A stretch of 64,000 bases of DNA from Paraescarpia echinospica (taxonomy: Eukaryota; Annelida; Polychaeta; Sabellida; Siboglinidae), in the NCBI GenBank assembly GCA_020002185.1, contig CM034541.1, positions 47,365,058-47,429,057 on the forward strand, in the 5' to 3' direction. Positions 11,731-23,381 of this stretch are shown one piece after another. The position numbers and the translations under genes were made by a program. The notes beneath the pieces are model-generated. The model searched no databases, was not told the DNA's origin, and was given only the letters and a program-made list of their open reading frames with translations. Each line of letters starts with the position of its first letter. Within the stretch, counting starts at the first letter, position 1.

Positions 11731-12056
11731 TTTTTTATGAATTGAAATCTTCTTGAGTACGTCGTTACAGTAAATCAAAGCTTTTATGATTTAGAGAAGA
11801 ATTGGCTGTGATATAAGGTGCTACACTTTGAATTTACACAGGAATGTATGGGAAAATACAACACAATTTTATTTTGCTTAAACGTGTATAAAGTGTATGT
11901 AGGTTGTTTGTGTATCCATTTTTCCACGTTCGCATATTTTCAAAATTCTACACATGCAGCATACATATCTTCGTTCGTGAACATGTTGGCCAACTGTCTG
12001 ATGAACTAGGGAATGATAATGTTCAAAACCACACGGACGAGTTCATGCTATAGCGA

Positions 12057-12150
12057 TCACTCATAGGATATGAAAAAATGTGTGTGTGGATGCCACCCTC
12101 GATTTTGAATTTGAAGGTCATTTTGAAAGTCACAAACTCAATTTGGGTCA
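12057..12150 (+). repeat. Interspersed repeat family R1, copy 2
   Basis: Same block order as 11628-11730: CACTCATAGGATATGA, GCCACCCTCGATTTTGAATT, GGTCATTTTGAAAGTCACAA. The two copies are about 430 bp apart in direct orientation. Confidence 0.7.
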
Positions 12151-12395
12151 AATTAGTTTTTTTTCAATTTTTGTGAGACCATGTGACGTAATTTTGGCTA
12201 CACAATATTCGCATTACAATGATCTACGCCTGCGGCTCAGTACATTTAATTGGTTTTAGTAAGAATTCGATGACACAAAATGTGTAGTAAGAGCAAATGT
12301 GACATAAACCTGTTGGTTAATGTGAATAATGTCATCTGTACATGTTGTCAAATGCTTGGTCAAAGATGTGATAACAACTAATTTAGCAATGACGG

Positions 12396-14815
12396 CAGTA
12401 CTTACTTACTTGTGGCCATCGTCCCTCCTGGGGCATAGGCCGTCGACAACATCTCTCCAGAGTCCTCTGTACTGGGCTCTTGTTTCAAGCTGTCTCCAAG
12501 TGTGTCCTGTCTTCTTGGTGTCCGCATGGAGGTCCCTTCGCCACATGTTCTTTGGACGACCTCTTTTTCTCCTGCCTTGTGGGTTCCATGTCAGAGCCTG
12601 TCTGGTGATAGTTGATGCTGGTTTCCGGAGCGTGTGACCAATCCATCCCCATCGTCTTCTTCTTATGTCATCTTCGGCAGACAGTTGGTGTGTCCTCCTC
12701 CACAAGTCAATGTTGCTGATGGTGTCTGGCCAGCGGATCTGGAGGATTCTTCTTAGACAGTTGTTGATGAAGGTCTGTACCTTCTTGGTGGTGGTGTTAG
12801 TTGTCCTCCAAGTCTCTGCTCCATACAGTAGGACTGACTTCACGATGGAGTTAAACAGTCGGATCTTCGTGTGTAATGACAACACTTTGGAGCTCCAGAT
12901 GTTCTTGAGCTGTATAAATGCTCCTCTCGCCTTGCTAATCCTTGCTCTAACATCCACCTCTGTGCCACCCTGCTTGTCGATGATGCTACCCAGGTATGTG
13001 AAGGCCTCTACCTCTTCAAGTGCACTCACTTCCAGTGTGACTGGCTCAGTGCTGGCTGTATTAACCTTGAGGACCTTTGTCTTTCCTTTATGTATGTTGA
13101 GGCCCACTTGTGAGAAGATGGCTGCCAGTTCAGTGGTCTTCTCCTGCATCTGCTGGTGGCTGTGGGACAACAGTGCCAGATCATCGGCAAAGTCCACGTC
13201 CTCCAGTTGCGTCCACAGTGTCCACTGGATTCCATTTCTTCTCTGGGTTGTGCATGTCTTCAGTATCCAATCGATGGCCAGGAGAAAGAGGAACGGGGAC
13301 AGCAGGCAGCCTTGTCTAACTCCAGTCTTCACTTTGAAACGGTTCGTTTGCTGTCCTCCATGGATTACTCTGCAGCCTGTTCCTTCATAACTGTTCTTAA
13401 TCAGGTTGACCAGTTTGGTTGGTATGCCAGAATGTCGTAGTAGTTTCTACACAGTCTCCCTGTCTACGCTGTCAAACGCCTTTTCGTAGTCAACGAAGTT
13501 GATGTAGAGCGAGGAGTTCCACTCCAAGGATTGCTCTACTATGATGCGCAGTGTTGCAATCTGATCTACGCATGATCTATTTGGGCGGAATCCAGCTTGC
13601 TGATCTCTCAGCAGTGGGTCGACTGCATCTTTCATTCTCTCCAAGATGATTCTGTTGAACACTTTCCCTGGCACTGACAGAAGTGTGATTCCTCTGTAGT
13701 TGGAACAGTTGCTGAGGTCTCCTTTCTTGGGGAGTTTTATGAGGTATCCCTCTCTCCAGTCTGATGGCACCTCTTCTTTTTTCCAGATCTTTCCAAAGAG
13801 AGGGTACAGTAGTTCCATAGAGATGTTTGTATCTGCCTTGAGTGCTTCTGCAGAAATCTCGTCCGGTCCTGCTGCTTTGTTATTCTTCAGCTGCTTTATG
13901 GCCCTCCTGATTTCTTCCTTGGTAGGCTTGTCACACTTGATGGGTAGGTCCGCTTCTGCTGGCTGTATGTCTGGGGGGTCCGGTGGGGCAGGTCTGTTCA
14001 AAAGTTCTTCAAAATGTTCAGCCCATCTGTTGAGCTGTTTCTCAGTTCCTGTGATGATCTTTCCATCCTTGTCTTTAACTGGTCGTTCTGGTTTGCTCTG
14101 CTTGCCTGATAATTTCCTGGTGGTGTCGTACAGCTGTCTCATATTTCCGCTGCCTGCAGCTTGCTCTGCCTCTTCTGCCAGGCTGTCAATGTAGTTGTGC
14201 TTGTCTGTTTTTACACTCTTCTTTACTTCTCTGTTGGCTTCTGTATGCTCTTCCTGTGCCTTTGCCTTTGCTGCTCTTGTTCGACTGTTGTTTACTGCTG
14301 ATTTCTTCTCCTTCCGCACTTGGATCCTGCGCAAGGTTTCTGCTTTGATCCAATCTTTCTGTTGCGGTTTCTTCAGGCCAACCACTTCTTGGCAAGTTGA
14401 TGTCAGTGTCTTTTTGGTGTTCTGCCACTGGCTGTTCGGGTCAGATTCTTCATCCTGCAGCTCTTGGAATTTGTTAGCAAGGTTCAGCTTGTATTTCTCT
14501 CTTGTCTGTGGATCTTTCAGGAGGCCGACATTGTACTTTCGTCTCTTTGTTGCTGTCTCCATCCAATTTGTCTTCAGCTTGAGTTTCAGTCTAGCAACCA
14601 GCAGGTGATGGTCGGATGCAACGTCAGCTCCCCTTTTCACTCTTACATCTTGAAGTGACCTCCTGAATCTCTTGCCTATGCAGATGTGATCTATCTAGTT
14701 CTCTGTAACGTGGTCGGGTGACACCCGTGTATTCTTGTGTATCCCTATGACGGCAGTAGTGAGTTGGATTTTTGATTTCTGAGTATTGTGCATCGCAACA
14801 CTCTGGCATGAACAG
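12396..14815 (-). mobile_element. RTE-like non-LTR retrotransposon, 5'-truncated
   Basis: This minus-strand LINE keeps the end of its endonuclease domain and all of its reverse transcriptase. The coding region stops a few bases before a short TAAGTAAGTA tail at about 12396-12406. That near-absent 3' UTR with a short repeat tail is usual for RTE-clade elements. The 5' break is at about 14810, where similarity ends. Proteins of this type are often mislabelled as craniofacial development protein 2 or as endonuclease-reverse transcriptase. Confidence 0.85.
12406..14810 (-). pseudogene. RTE-like endonuclease/reverse transcriptase ORF with stops
   Basis: The coding sequence runs 14640 to 12406 in one frame except for a TAG at about 13444-13446, just after DYEKAFDSVDRETV. 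The expected residue there is Trp, so a single TGG to TAG change explains it. Upstream, the endonuclease end reads IDHICIGKRFRRSL and ASDHHLLVARL (the SDHH motif), with another TAG near 14697 and a frameshift near 14750. RT motifs follow in order: [81 protein letters not shown]. The C-terminal region has IRWPDTISN and [15 protein letters not shown]. Few disablements in about 800 codons indicate a fairly young dead copy. Confidence 0.9.
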
Positions 14816-15104
14816 TCAGGATTAGTGACAAGGTGGTGGGAGAATAGTAGACCAGTCTAGAGGATCTATACAGGCAACGGGCAGAGAGAAAGGGAAGGAA
14901 TGTCTCCTCAGACCCCAAACATCCCCTGTTTCCATGTTATAAACTACATGTACTTCCTTCTGGCCGCCGCTTTCAACTCCCTCACTGTAAATTGAACCGC
15001 ACTCGAAACTCATTTGTCCCCTCATCAATTAGACTAATGAATGAGTAACTGACCTTCGTTCCCTCCATCTCTGCCAGTCTGACACCGAGTGAGCCTGAGA
15101 TGAT

Positions 15105-15312
15105 TTGTGAGATGATTTAACTTTTTTTAAACATTTGTAACTTATTTAAGATATTTAACTCATTTTAACTTATTTATTTATTTTACCAATATAACTTGTA
15201 TATTTTTTATTTTTACATTTTTATATTGTATGTACATTTGTTTTAATATGCTGCTACACTCCAAATGAATTTTCCCTCCCAAGGGACAATAAAGTATTGT
15301 GATTGATTGATC
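15105..15312 (+). mobile_element. 3' end of a LINE with (GATT)n tail
   Basis: An AT-rich stretch leads into CTGCTACACTCCAAATGAAT, then CCCTCCCAAGGGACAATAAA and GTATTGTGATTGATTGAT. The AATTTCCC...GGGA.AATAAAGT sequence ending in a short tandem is characteristic of many animal LINE 3' termini (Rex1/L2 types). No coding part is attached. Confidence 0.6.
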
Positions 15313-15596
15313 GTCATTGGTGTGGGTCGAACAACGATCCGGTAACTATAGTTATAATACGGCATACAAACTCACGGTTTGGTACAGAAGTTCACGTTGA
15401 GATGGGTTTCAATTATTCAAAGCATCCAACATCTGAGTGACGGTACAACTGGCGTAGGCTTATCAACTAAAGCCAGTCCGTACACGTACGAGTCAAAAGC
15501 ACAACCACATACAGTGACAAATCAAAGTTTGTTGCGACAGCGAGTTGGACCAAAACTTACTACCCCAGGTAGGCCAGATTTACAGACAGGATGGAA

Positions 15597-15935
15597 CTCA
15601 CACACACGCATAGTTCTCTCGCTGCCACTGTTGATACTTTAATACACCATGTTGACAACAACATCAAAACAAGATTGGGAAAAGCCAGGTCAGCATTTGC
15701 AAATCTTCAACGGCTATGGAAATCCTCAGTATACTCCAGAAAAACAAAACTAAGAATCTACAAGAGCAAAGTCCTCTCTGTGCTCCTGTATGGCCCGTGC
15801 TGGCGCATGACACAGCAAGACACCAATAGACTCTCCAGCTTCAACAACACCTGCCTATGGCTGGGGTCCCGAGGACCCTTGAACACAAACATCCAGGTAA
15901 GCCCCTGATCGTGGCTGACTCCATACAGGAGTCTA
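15597..15935 (+). pseudogene. LINE reverse transcriptase C-terminal fragment
   Basis: The plus strand reads NNIKTRLGKARSAFANLQRL, WKSSVYSRKTKLRIYKSKVL and SVLLYGPCWRMTQQDTNRL. This is the conserved block just after the RT fingers/palm in RTE-type LINEs: IxKARxAFxxLxxIW, then KxRIxxSxVxSVLLYGxExW. The equivalent block in the element at 12406-14810 reads [20 protein letters not shown] and is clearly different, so this is a second family or subfamily. Both ends are truncated. Confidence 0.8.
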
Positions 15936-15939
15936 CAGC

Positions 15940-17820
15940 AGTAACTGGACAGACTCACCAAGTAACAACATCACTTTAGTTAGTATCTTTTGCGACCAAA
16001 GACTCTGCACCAAATGATGTGTCCAATAATCATTTATCAGATGAAGACCGAGAAAAATAGCACGTTATCACCACCGTGAAGCAAAGACTGGCTGAAGAAA
16101 GCAGTGTTTCATGATGCAATGAGGACTGAACACTCATGAAACTATGGTGATCTGCGCAAAGCATCTACTGTCACCAAACAGATTGTACAGAACACTATCA
16201 AAGTTGACAGTGGTGTCACTACTCGACAAATGGTGGAAATGATGAATATCCTATACATGAGCTAACCGCAACTCCAACTCTGCTGTCTCTGCCCATGTAT
16301 GGAGGTGAGATGAACTCGACATCAAAGACATGAACACATGTCAAGTTCGATGATGATGTTGTCAAGACGTTATTAATTGTGTTATTAGTATCAAAGACAT
16401 GTTCGGTACAAATTGTTGTGTGCACTAACAATTCAGTATCCCTTTCGTATCGTGTCATTTATTCCATTCTGTTTAAAAGCGTCAGTGAAAGTTTATGTTG
16501 AACTGGCAGCTACAATTGTGAGAAACCTGGTTGGCATGTCATCATTCAGTATGGACTGTCTAGGTTTGAGAAAACGACAAAATATTGCATTTCCACAGAA
16601 TTGCACAACGTAGGAACTTAGGACACTCTAGATGTATACCACTTCAACAGTAAGGTTAATGGAAATCATTATGATTATACCATGGTGTGAATAATACTTT
16701 GAGCAAGTTTATGAGTGTGCCTACTGGCCCATACATAATTAATAGCCCAGATTGTCATATCATTAATTTTGATTTTGTTTTGAAGTTGTTTACTGTTAGT
16801 GCATCGACAGATTGCATTTACAGTACAGTATAAATGTAATTTTACTTTACTAAAATTGGTGGAAATAAAATACAAGTTTTATTTCAATATATCAATTACA
16901 TTATTCAATGTAACCATTATCATAGAATTGTAAAATGTTTACTTGCCAGAAATATATCAATCGTAATTCATTGTACTTATTTTCTAAGTTATCATACATT
17001 TTAGTACTAATCATAACTTATTATATTTGTGGTGTAATCACCCCATTTTTGGTATTGGCTTTTATATAAACTATAACTTCTCAACTCAAGTTCTATATCC
17101 AGCATATGTAAAGCTAACCAGTATCCAGCCGGTGTTTTTGAAAGAAACAACTTGATAATAAATATCAAATTCAATAAATAAATACTTATTAAGCTTGATA
17201 ATCTAGTGAATAGAAGGGCACAAGTCACACATTTAGTCAAATAGGATTACTGTTAATATGTACGAGTACGATTACTGAGAAAATGAGTGTTATCAATTGT
17301 ATTTACTTGAGAATGTAATCATGATTACATCAATAGCTTAGTCATTGTCTATACATCTTTTACAACTTTCTGGTTGGTACCATATATAGTATAACATACT
17401 AACAGCTTACATAGTAGGAAACACACACATACAATGATCCTTTTTTTGATTACGAAACAAACATTTGTGTTTCCAGAATGCTGTATTATTAAAATGCATT
17501 TCTATACCTATTTCATTTGTAGCTTGTTGACTTATGATATTGTTTCTCTGATGTTATGTCATTAATGCACATACTGTTGTATTCTGTTGTTACAACACTA
17601 GGCCATTTGACAATCAACACAATAACCCTGGTTACAAGTATGATTCACACAACACAGAAGTGTGAAAATGTTATGATATTATGAGCAACTTTATAATATG
17701 TTTTCTTCACAAACATTAACAATGCTTTTACCTCATGTACAATTAAACACATGCTACTGGTCATCTTTATATTCACTACCAGATATGCAACTTTAATCTA
17801 GCTTAGACGTTTGTGATTTG
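15940..17820. other. AT-rich intergenic DNA, nothing identified
   Basis: No gene or RNA could be supported. The first 250 bp may be decayed LINE sequence continuing from the fragment upstream. Confidence 0.45.
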
Positions 17821-17821
17821 T

Positions 17822-17890
17822 TTAATAATAATAATGAAAGTTTATACAGCGCCGGTATCCGCCGTAGAGGCACTCATGGCGCTGGCACAG
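17822..17890 (-). mobile_element. L2-type LINE 3' terminus with (ATT)n tail
   Basis: On the minus strand the sequence reads GCGCCATGAGTGCC..., then GCGCTGTATAAACTTTCATT followed by ATTATTATT. The GCGCTxTATAAA-xxTT-(ATT)n ending is a common L2-group LINE (or derived SINE) 3' terminus. Only the terminus is recognisable. Confidence 0.6.
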
Positions 17891-18300
17891 TATTTGACCA
17901 TTGGTCACTTTAAAGTAGTAATTTCAAGAATTATAAAAGCATTATTCTAAAATATAATAAGAGCAACGTTCTAGAAATAAAAAAATGAATATAATTAATT
18001 ATACATAATAACATCAATAAAAATACCGTTATCAATGTAATATAGACTCGTTAATACCTTTCTAAAAATCTATACCTAGTATACACAATAAATGTTACAA
18101 TATTATAAGTAATATAATAAATAATATTTACATTTTTGACCTAACAAATATCTTTATTTGGATAATAGAAATGTATGTACAGGTGTACTTGGCTGCAGAT
18201 GAGATAACTAGAGGCACATCAAGAGTCATTTCGCACCAGCGGACCCAAAACTAGTGATCCAGCCAGCAGCATTTACTATGTCACAACTCACAAGTACAAC
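17891..18300. other. AT-rich DNA, nothing identified
   Basis: High A/T content with no supported feature up to the SINE head at 18303. Confidence 0.4.
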
Positions 18301-18302
18301 AG

Positions 18303-18632
18303 ATAGGTGGGGCGCAGGGTAAGAGCTCTGGGCTCTCGACTGAGAGAACGCGGGTTCGAATCCTGTGCGGCGGTGTCGAACCTTGGGCAAGTTTGTTTAC
18401 TCTACAGTGCTTCAGTTCACTGAGCTGTGTGAATGAGTACCTGGCAATAGACAGTGGTGATATTTGTGTACGAATAGTCTTCACGCATTAATTGCAGCAT
18501 TGCTGAATGCTTCTCAGAGAAGTCTAGATGGTGTTCGACTGAATAGGTCTGCCAGGGAGTAAAGTGTAAAGTGCTTTGAGCAGCCCTGAGGACTGGATAC
18601 AGCGCTGTTTAAAACTTACCTTTTTACTTTAG
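18303..18632 (+). mobile_element. tRNA-derived SINE, copy 3 (best intact copy)
   Basis: The head is tRNA-like: GGGGCGCAGGGTAAGAGC (A-box region), then GCGGGTTCGAATCCTG (a perfect B box, GGTTCGAATCC). The body has TGTCGAACCTTGGGCAAG, GTACGAATAGTCTTCACGC and GATGGTGTTCGACTGAATAG. The tail has AGTAAAGTGTAAAGTGCTTT, CCTGAGGACTGGATACAGCG and a short AACTTACCTTTTTA end. A pol III internal promoter is therefore present. Six copies occur in this window on both strands. Confidence 0.9.
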
Positions 18633-18639
18633 GACTTTG

Positions 18640-20300
18640 CAGAGTGAAACATATGCAAGACAACTGGTCATACATCCAATGTAGATATATGCTGAAGGTT
18701 CCTATGACATTATGCTGCTTGGAATGATTAATCTCCTACCCAATTCCTGTCTTCCATGTCACAAGACTAACTGCATTGTGACAATGTCTTATTGTCCATA
18801 TTTCCATCAACAACGCATACACCAGCTCTATAATTGGTTGTGTTATGCAAGACACTTTGGTCTGGATATTCAAGTTCTTCGACCTCTTACAAACAGGATA
18901 AAGAATTTCAGCTGAAGCATAACAGGACCTGGAAATTACTCAGCCAAAGAACTTTATGTCTGTATTGATCAACTGTAACATGCAAAAATCTATGTGTAGG
19001 GTCATAATGTTATTCAGTTAACGTTTCCACCTCGTTCTGTTTTTTTTCTCTTCTCGTACCACATCCACCTCTGATATATGTTCTGGAAACTTTTTTTACA
19101 TACCTGGTAAATATTAAATTTGCTACGCATATTACAAAAATAAAAAATTATTTTCTTAATGTTGATTATATTTCATAGGTTGGAAATAATATAAATTATT
19201 TACAAAAAGATAAAAACTAAATTTTTAAAATAATACATTCCCTCATGGGGTAATTGAACCAAGGAATAACTACTGTACCTGAGTCAGTACTTATTTTGGT
19301 ACACGTATCACTGTACAATGCATTACTTGATCGATCAACTCATTTATTGTTATCCAAGTTCGTGCATCACGTAATTCCATGGCATGGCGGTATTATCGTT
19401 GTTTTTCTAAAACCTAAGACGTTTACATTGAATGATGACATACAAACCACATTTATTCATTGCTGCTATCGGTTTAACATAAACCTTAGTCGATGCAATC
19501 AAACAGAAGATAACAAATTACACAAAAGGCTATGGAACTGTCTGAGCAGGACGATGCACGAATTTAGGACATGTAACCCAGACAATAACAGGATGAATGA
19601 TGAAGAACCACTAATACAGACTACTGGAACCGGTTCAAATTATGTTCAATGCATGTACACAGAATGTGTAATTAAGTAATTAGCACGTGTTGTTGTAACT
19701 GTCAGACATAATCTCAAATGTTTTGGTTAATGCTCCCCGAATGCATCCATTCCATTCCTGGCGCAGCAGTGCCAGTGGCAGCGGCCAGCGCCAGTGGCTA
19801 TGCACGATTCGATTGTCGTTAGGTAAATAACTTTATTTTAACAGCGTGATTGACATAAAAAGCAAGTCTATGTCAGTATTTCTATATTTAATCAAGACCA
19901 GACTTTCATCATCCACATTCCTCATTTGTTTACCTTCTCTGCGTGTTTAGTGGTTGTAACATGTGCGAGACATCGTTTATAACCTCGCTGGCAGGAGAGT
20001 TCGATCGGAAGGTTAAACTAGATCAATATATTGGGAAACCCCATCTTCGCTAGTTGTTAGCAAATGAATAATTTAAAAAAATAACATCAATTCACACAAA
20101 GATGATAGTAAGTATACTGATAAGCAAATATTGTTCATGGTATCCCAGTATACATTCACTTTCCTAAAATGCGTTAAAAATGGTAATTACCTCGGAATGC
20201 AACTTTAAATTCAAAGTTCAACACCTGGTAACACAATTAGTACACATGCAAATAATAAAACCTTTGAAATTGTTCAAAGATGCACTCCTGTAGATGTCAA
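18640..20300. other. Intergenic DNA, nothing identified
   Basis: A 141-codon open frame at 19254-19679 has no recognisable domain and no splice context. The rest is AT-rich and unassigned. Confidence 0.4.
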
Positions 20301-20317
20301 ATAATTAATAGAAATAT

Positions 20318-20412
20318 TTTCACCCAAGTTTGAATGTGTGACCTTCAAATTAAAAATCGAGGGCGGTATCCACCCATATCTTTTTTCTCATCCCTTGGGT
20401 GATCTATCTAGC
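20318..20412 (-). repeat. Interspersed repeat family R1, copy 3 (inverted)
   Basis: The reverse complement of the 11628/12057 repeats: GTGTGACCTTCAAATT, AAAAATCGAGGGCGGTATCC, then CTCATCCCTTGGGTGATC. It is more diverged and slightly shorter. Confidence 0.6.
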
Positions 20413-20525
20413 ATGAATTCCTGCTATTAACAAAAAAGTCGTTAAAAGTATAACATCACATGTTGGCTGGCCTGCTAGTATGCGTGTCACAAATTATTAA
20501 AAATGTTCCGCTATATAAGACGCAC

Positions 20526-20702
20526 CGGGGGCCGGTTTCAAGACGTGTATTTAAAATTACGCAATTACTTAGCGGCAAGTGTTTGCGTAAACTCATATGT
20601 TCGCTTAATTATATTAAAAACACGACATTTACTAAGTCTAAGACAATCATCTTAGACTTAGCGTTAAGATCGTTCTTAGCCGCTTCATGAAACCTGCCCC
20701 TG
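20526..20702. mobile_element. MITE with GGGGCCGGTTTCA termini
   Basis: The left end GGGGGCCGGTTTCA and the reverse complement of the right end, CAGGGGCAGGTTTCA, form imperfect TIRs around about 175 bp. The interior contains the palindrome GTCTAAGACAATCATCTTAG with its AC continuation. There is no coding capacity. A relative lies at 26826-27007. Confidence 0.75.
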
Positions 20703-21238
20703 GCTTGTAGATATGGCTCATTTGCGGCTGAATGGGTAAAATATTAAGGTGATGGCAGTTCGCCTCAAGTCAAGCACCAAGCTGACGACTTCAGGCATAC
20801 TTGTTTGAAGGTAGCCTTAGCCGCTAATGCTAAGTCTAATTAACTCTAAAGTTTAAACCTACGAGCCAAAGTCAAGAGTATGCGGCAGAGGTCATTTTCC
20901 AGCCAATTTTCCATCACTATCGCTTACCTTCATTTTGTGTTTCTTCCCGATGTTAGTTACCACGATGCGACAGATGGCTACGTTTATTCTACATCTGGGT
21001 GGTGGCGCATATGATTAAAACTGCAGAAATTAAAATGTCAAACACCAACACCCCCGTTTTGGACGCAGTAAGATGTCGTCTTTCGTGTCTCGCTGAAATA
21101 ACCAAGTGCCGTAATGTGGCGCCACCGTCTGTTGCTTCCATTCCCCTGGTGCCGAGAGCACGTGTCGTGCTACCCATCCAAATACATATTATATGCATGT
21201 GAGCACCGGTGTAGATCTTGTCTAAAGTACCTTTAACC

Positions 21239-21575
21239 AACATAGGCGGATCCAGGAGGGACAAGAGGGCACGTGCCCCCTACACTTTTTTAAATTTGAA
21301 ATGTGCCCGCGCTAGCGCGACGTTCCCTTCCCTTAGATATTTTATCCCGTCAGAGGCGATCTTCGGGTGTGTGTTTGTGTGAAATTGTACGTTTTTGGAG
21401 AGCTTGAAGTGTTGGTATTTTGGCGAGCCTCAAGGCCGGGAGTGAATTCAAGGTTTTATGGAGATCCTCATTATTCAATTGTTGGTATTTTTGGCGAGAC
21501 TCAAGTGTTTGCAATTGGAGTTTGTTAGGGCCTCTATACTATCCTGTCTGCATGGATCCACCCCTGTTCTATGTA
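21239..21575. mobile_element. MITE with GGCGGATCCA-type termini
   Basis: The left end ATAGGCGGATCCAGG and the reverse complement of the right end, ATAGAACAGGGGTGGATCCA, are imperfect inverted repeats. GGGCACGTGCCCCC lies just inside the left end. This end pattern recurs in many marine animal genomes. The interior has no gene. Confidence 0.6.
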
Positions 21576-21579
21576 ACCC

Positions 21580-22160
21580 TAAATCAAATCTTAACCTTCA
21601 TCCTAAACCCCTAAACATAACCCCTGTAAATGCGTTCGAAACAGTCACGAACTTTGGGTATACTTTTATATATTCACATTTATCACGCAATGTACGAACA
21701 TGTTTTAATATTGTACATTAGCTTTTGCTTTGTTCCATATTAATAAAATGTCACACCCGGCGCGGGAATGTGTCCTTCTTCATCCTCGTCCTCCTGGTCG
21801 TCCTCAGTCTAACTTCGTCTCCTGATCCTCGTCCTCTGTAGAACTAATTAAAACCAGCTTACATCCACCCATTTGTGGATGAACCAACAGGCACAATAGG
21901 GTACCCGTAGGGCACACGAAGGCCAAGGGCCCATGAAAATATCCTAGCATATTTTTGTAGACTGTATATTTCTGAAACCCAGCTAGCAAGGTATGATTTG
22001 GCCACTGATGGCAACTGGTTTCATTGGTAGGCCTACTTCACTGACCCAATGAGTTTCGCAAGTTGCGAATAATCCTGGTTTAGGCCTTATATGTTAGAAC
22101 GTTTAACATACGTTATATAGGTGTTATTACTTGACTTATTGTAAGGGAGAACACTCTTCA
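21580..22160. other. Intergenic DNA
   Basis: It begins with a degenerate AACCCTAAA/CCTAAACCC tract (21575-21625), then unassigned sequence containing (CCT)(CGT)-like low complexity at 21778-21840. Confidence 0.4.
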
Positions 22161-22162
22161 AC

Positions 22163-22366
22163 AGCACCGACCTCCCAGCACCAGCCTCCTCACAGCACCA
22201 ATCTCCTCACAGCAACAACCTCCTCACAGCACCGACCTGCTCACAGCACCAACCTCCTCGCAACACCAACCTCCTCACAGCACCAACCTCCTCGCAGAAC
22301 CAGCCTCCTCACAGCGCCAACCTCCTCACAGCACCGACCTCCTCACAGCACCAACCTCCTCCTCTC
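22163..22366. repeat. 17-bp minisatellite (about 12 units)
   Basis: The unit is CTCCTCACAGCACCAAC with substitutions such as GCACCGAC, GCAACAAC and CTCGCAACACC. Because 17 is not a multiple of 3, translated open frames across it cycle through three phases and are not evidence of a protein. Confidence 0.92.
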
Positions 22367-22744
22367 CCTGTCGTCCGAAGTAATGACCGACATATATACG
22401 ACGCAACTGCGCGACAACGGAGTGGCGCTGCCGTTCCGGCAAAAATCTTCAACAGCCTCCCCCCGTCTTTCGATGTCATGATCCGACAGCGAAGTCATGC
22501 TGAAGCTCCGGCTCAGTCCATCCAATATTAATTTCTTTCCGGCGCCAGTGAAGTTCTTTTTTTAGTAAGCCTCAGTGGGGCCGGGGTGCTACAGGAGGTT
22601 TTGGGCCGAATTACTGACAATTAAAAAAGTAAAATCCTCAAAATTACTACATTTTTACCATCGCCAATTGGTATGTCAGAGGTCAGTGTCCAAGGAATCG
22701 AATGAGTATAGAAAGTGGCGAGTGGACCTCAGCATCTAAGAAGA

Positions 22745-22845
22745 AATATATTTAAAATATAAATTAATATACACTTATTTTATTGCTTGTACGGCGCATC
22801 GATCCGCTATGCGGGAATTGGCGCTAAAGATTATTATTATTTACC
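22745..22845 (+). mobile_element. L2-type LINE 3' terminus with (ATT)n tail
   Basis: The plus strand reads GTACGGCGCATCGATCCGC, GGGAATTGGCGCTAAAGATT, then ATTATTATT. The organisation is the same as at 17822 (minus), 50071 (minus), 52549 (plus) and 53270 (minus). Confidence 0.5.
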
Positions 22846-23315
22846 ATGTTCATAGACGACGGAAGAAAGAAAGAAGTGATTGGTGGGGGGGCTGAGGCTG
22901 AGCCCCCAGTTTTTTTGTCGGAATTTGGCTATTTGTGTATATTTTTGTGAGTCTTAAGAGGGACTTTTTTGTTGATGATGACAGGGAAAGATTATATCTC
23001 ACACAGGGGAAATCCGAAATGAAAAAAAACTGTCGTGGACTCACGGAGCGGGGTTCATTCTAAAAAAATGCAGCATAATTATATCCAAGCAGACTATGCT
23101 TAATGCAGATAGTGATGCCTAATTCGAAGAGGAACCGTGCAAACATACGAGGGCTTTGGTTCCAGACTCTCTTGTGCGCAACAAACAGTAGCGCCTCCTC
23201 ACGGATTCAGGATAATCGCGACTAGGCCACAGAGGCTGGATAACTCAATAACGGAGGCTATGATTTGCTTGCCGATGTCAGTGACAGAGAACAAAATTCA
23301 CTGGTTGTCAGGAAG

Positions 23316-23381
23316 ATGTCCGTCAAAATACGTATACCAAGTTTTAGAAAGGTTGAACCTGTCAATGAAAAGAGTTTCACG
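23316..23381 (+). CDS. SNX24: SNX24-like sorting nexin, exon 1
   Basis: Codes for residues 1-22 from an ATG with A at -3. The N-terminus has the IPSF motif (IRIPSFRKV) that marks the first beta strand of the SNX24/SNX22 PX domain. No in-frame upstream ATG exists in the open frame, so the start is well fixed. The donor is ACG/GTGAGA at 23382, phase 0, joining cleanly to exon 2 at 25751. The intron position after the residues before VF-IEV matches my memory of vertebrate SNX24. These proteins are small, PX-only sorting nexins that bind phosphatidylinositol phosphates on endosomes. The full model has six exons and about 145 residues (vertebrate SNX24 is about 169). Confidence 0.82.

Noticed and set aside
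12665..13390. 241-codon plus-strand open frame rich in Ser, Val and Cys
   Set aside because: It is antisense to the RTE-like RT coding region; a shadow of the real frame.
19254..19679. 141-codon open frame
   Set aside because: Composition looks like random translation of AT-rich DNA; no family motif and no exon signals.
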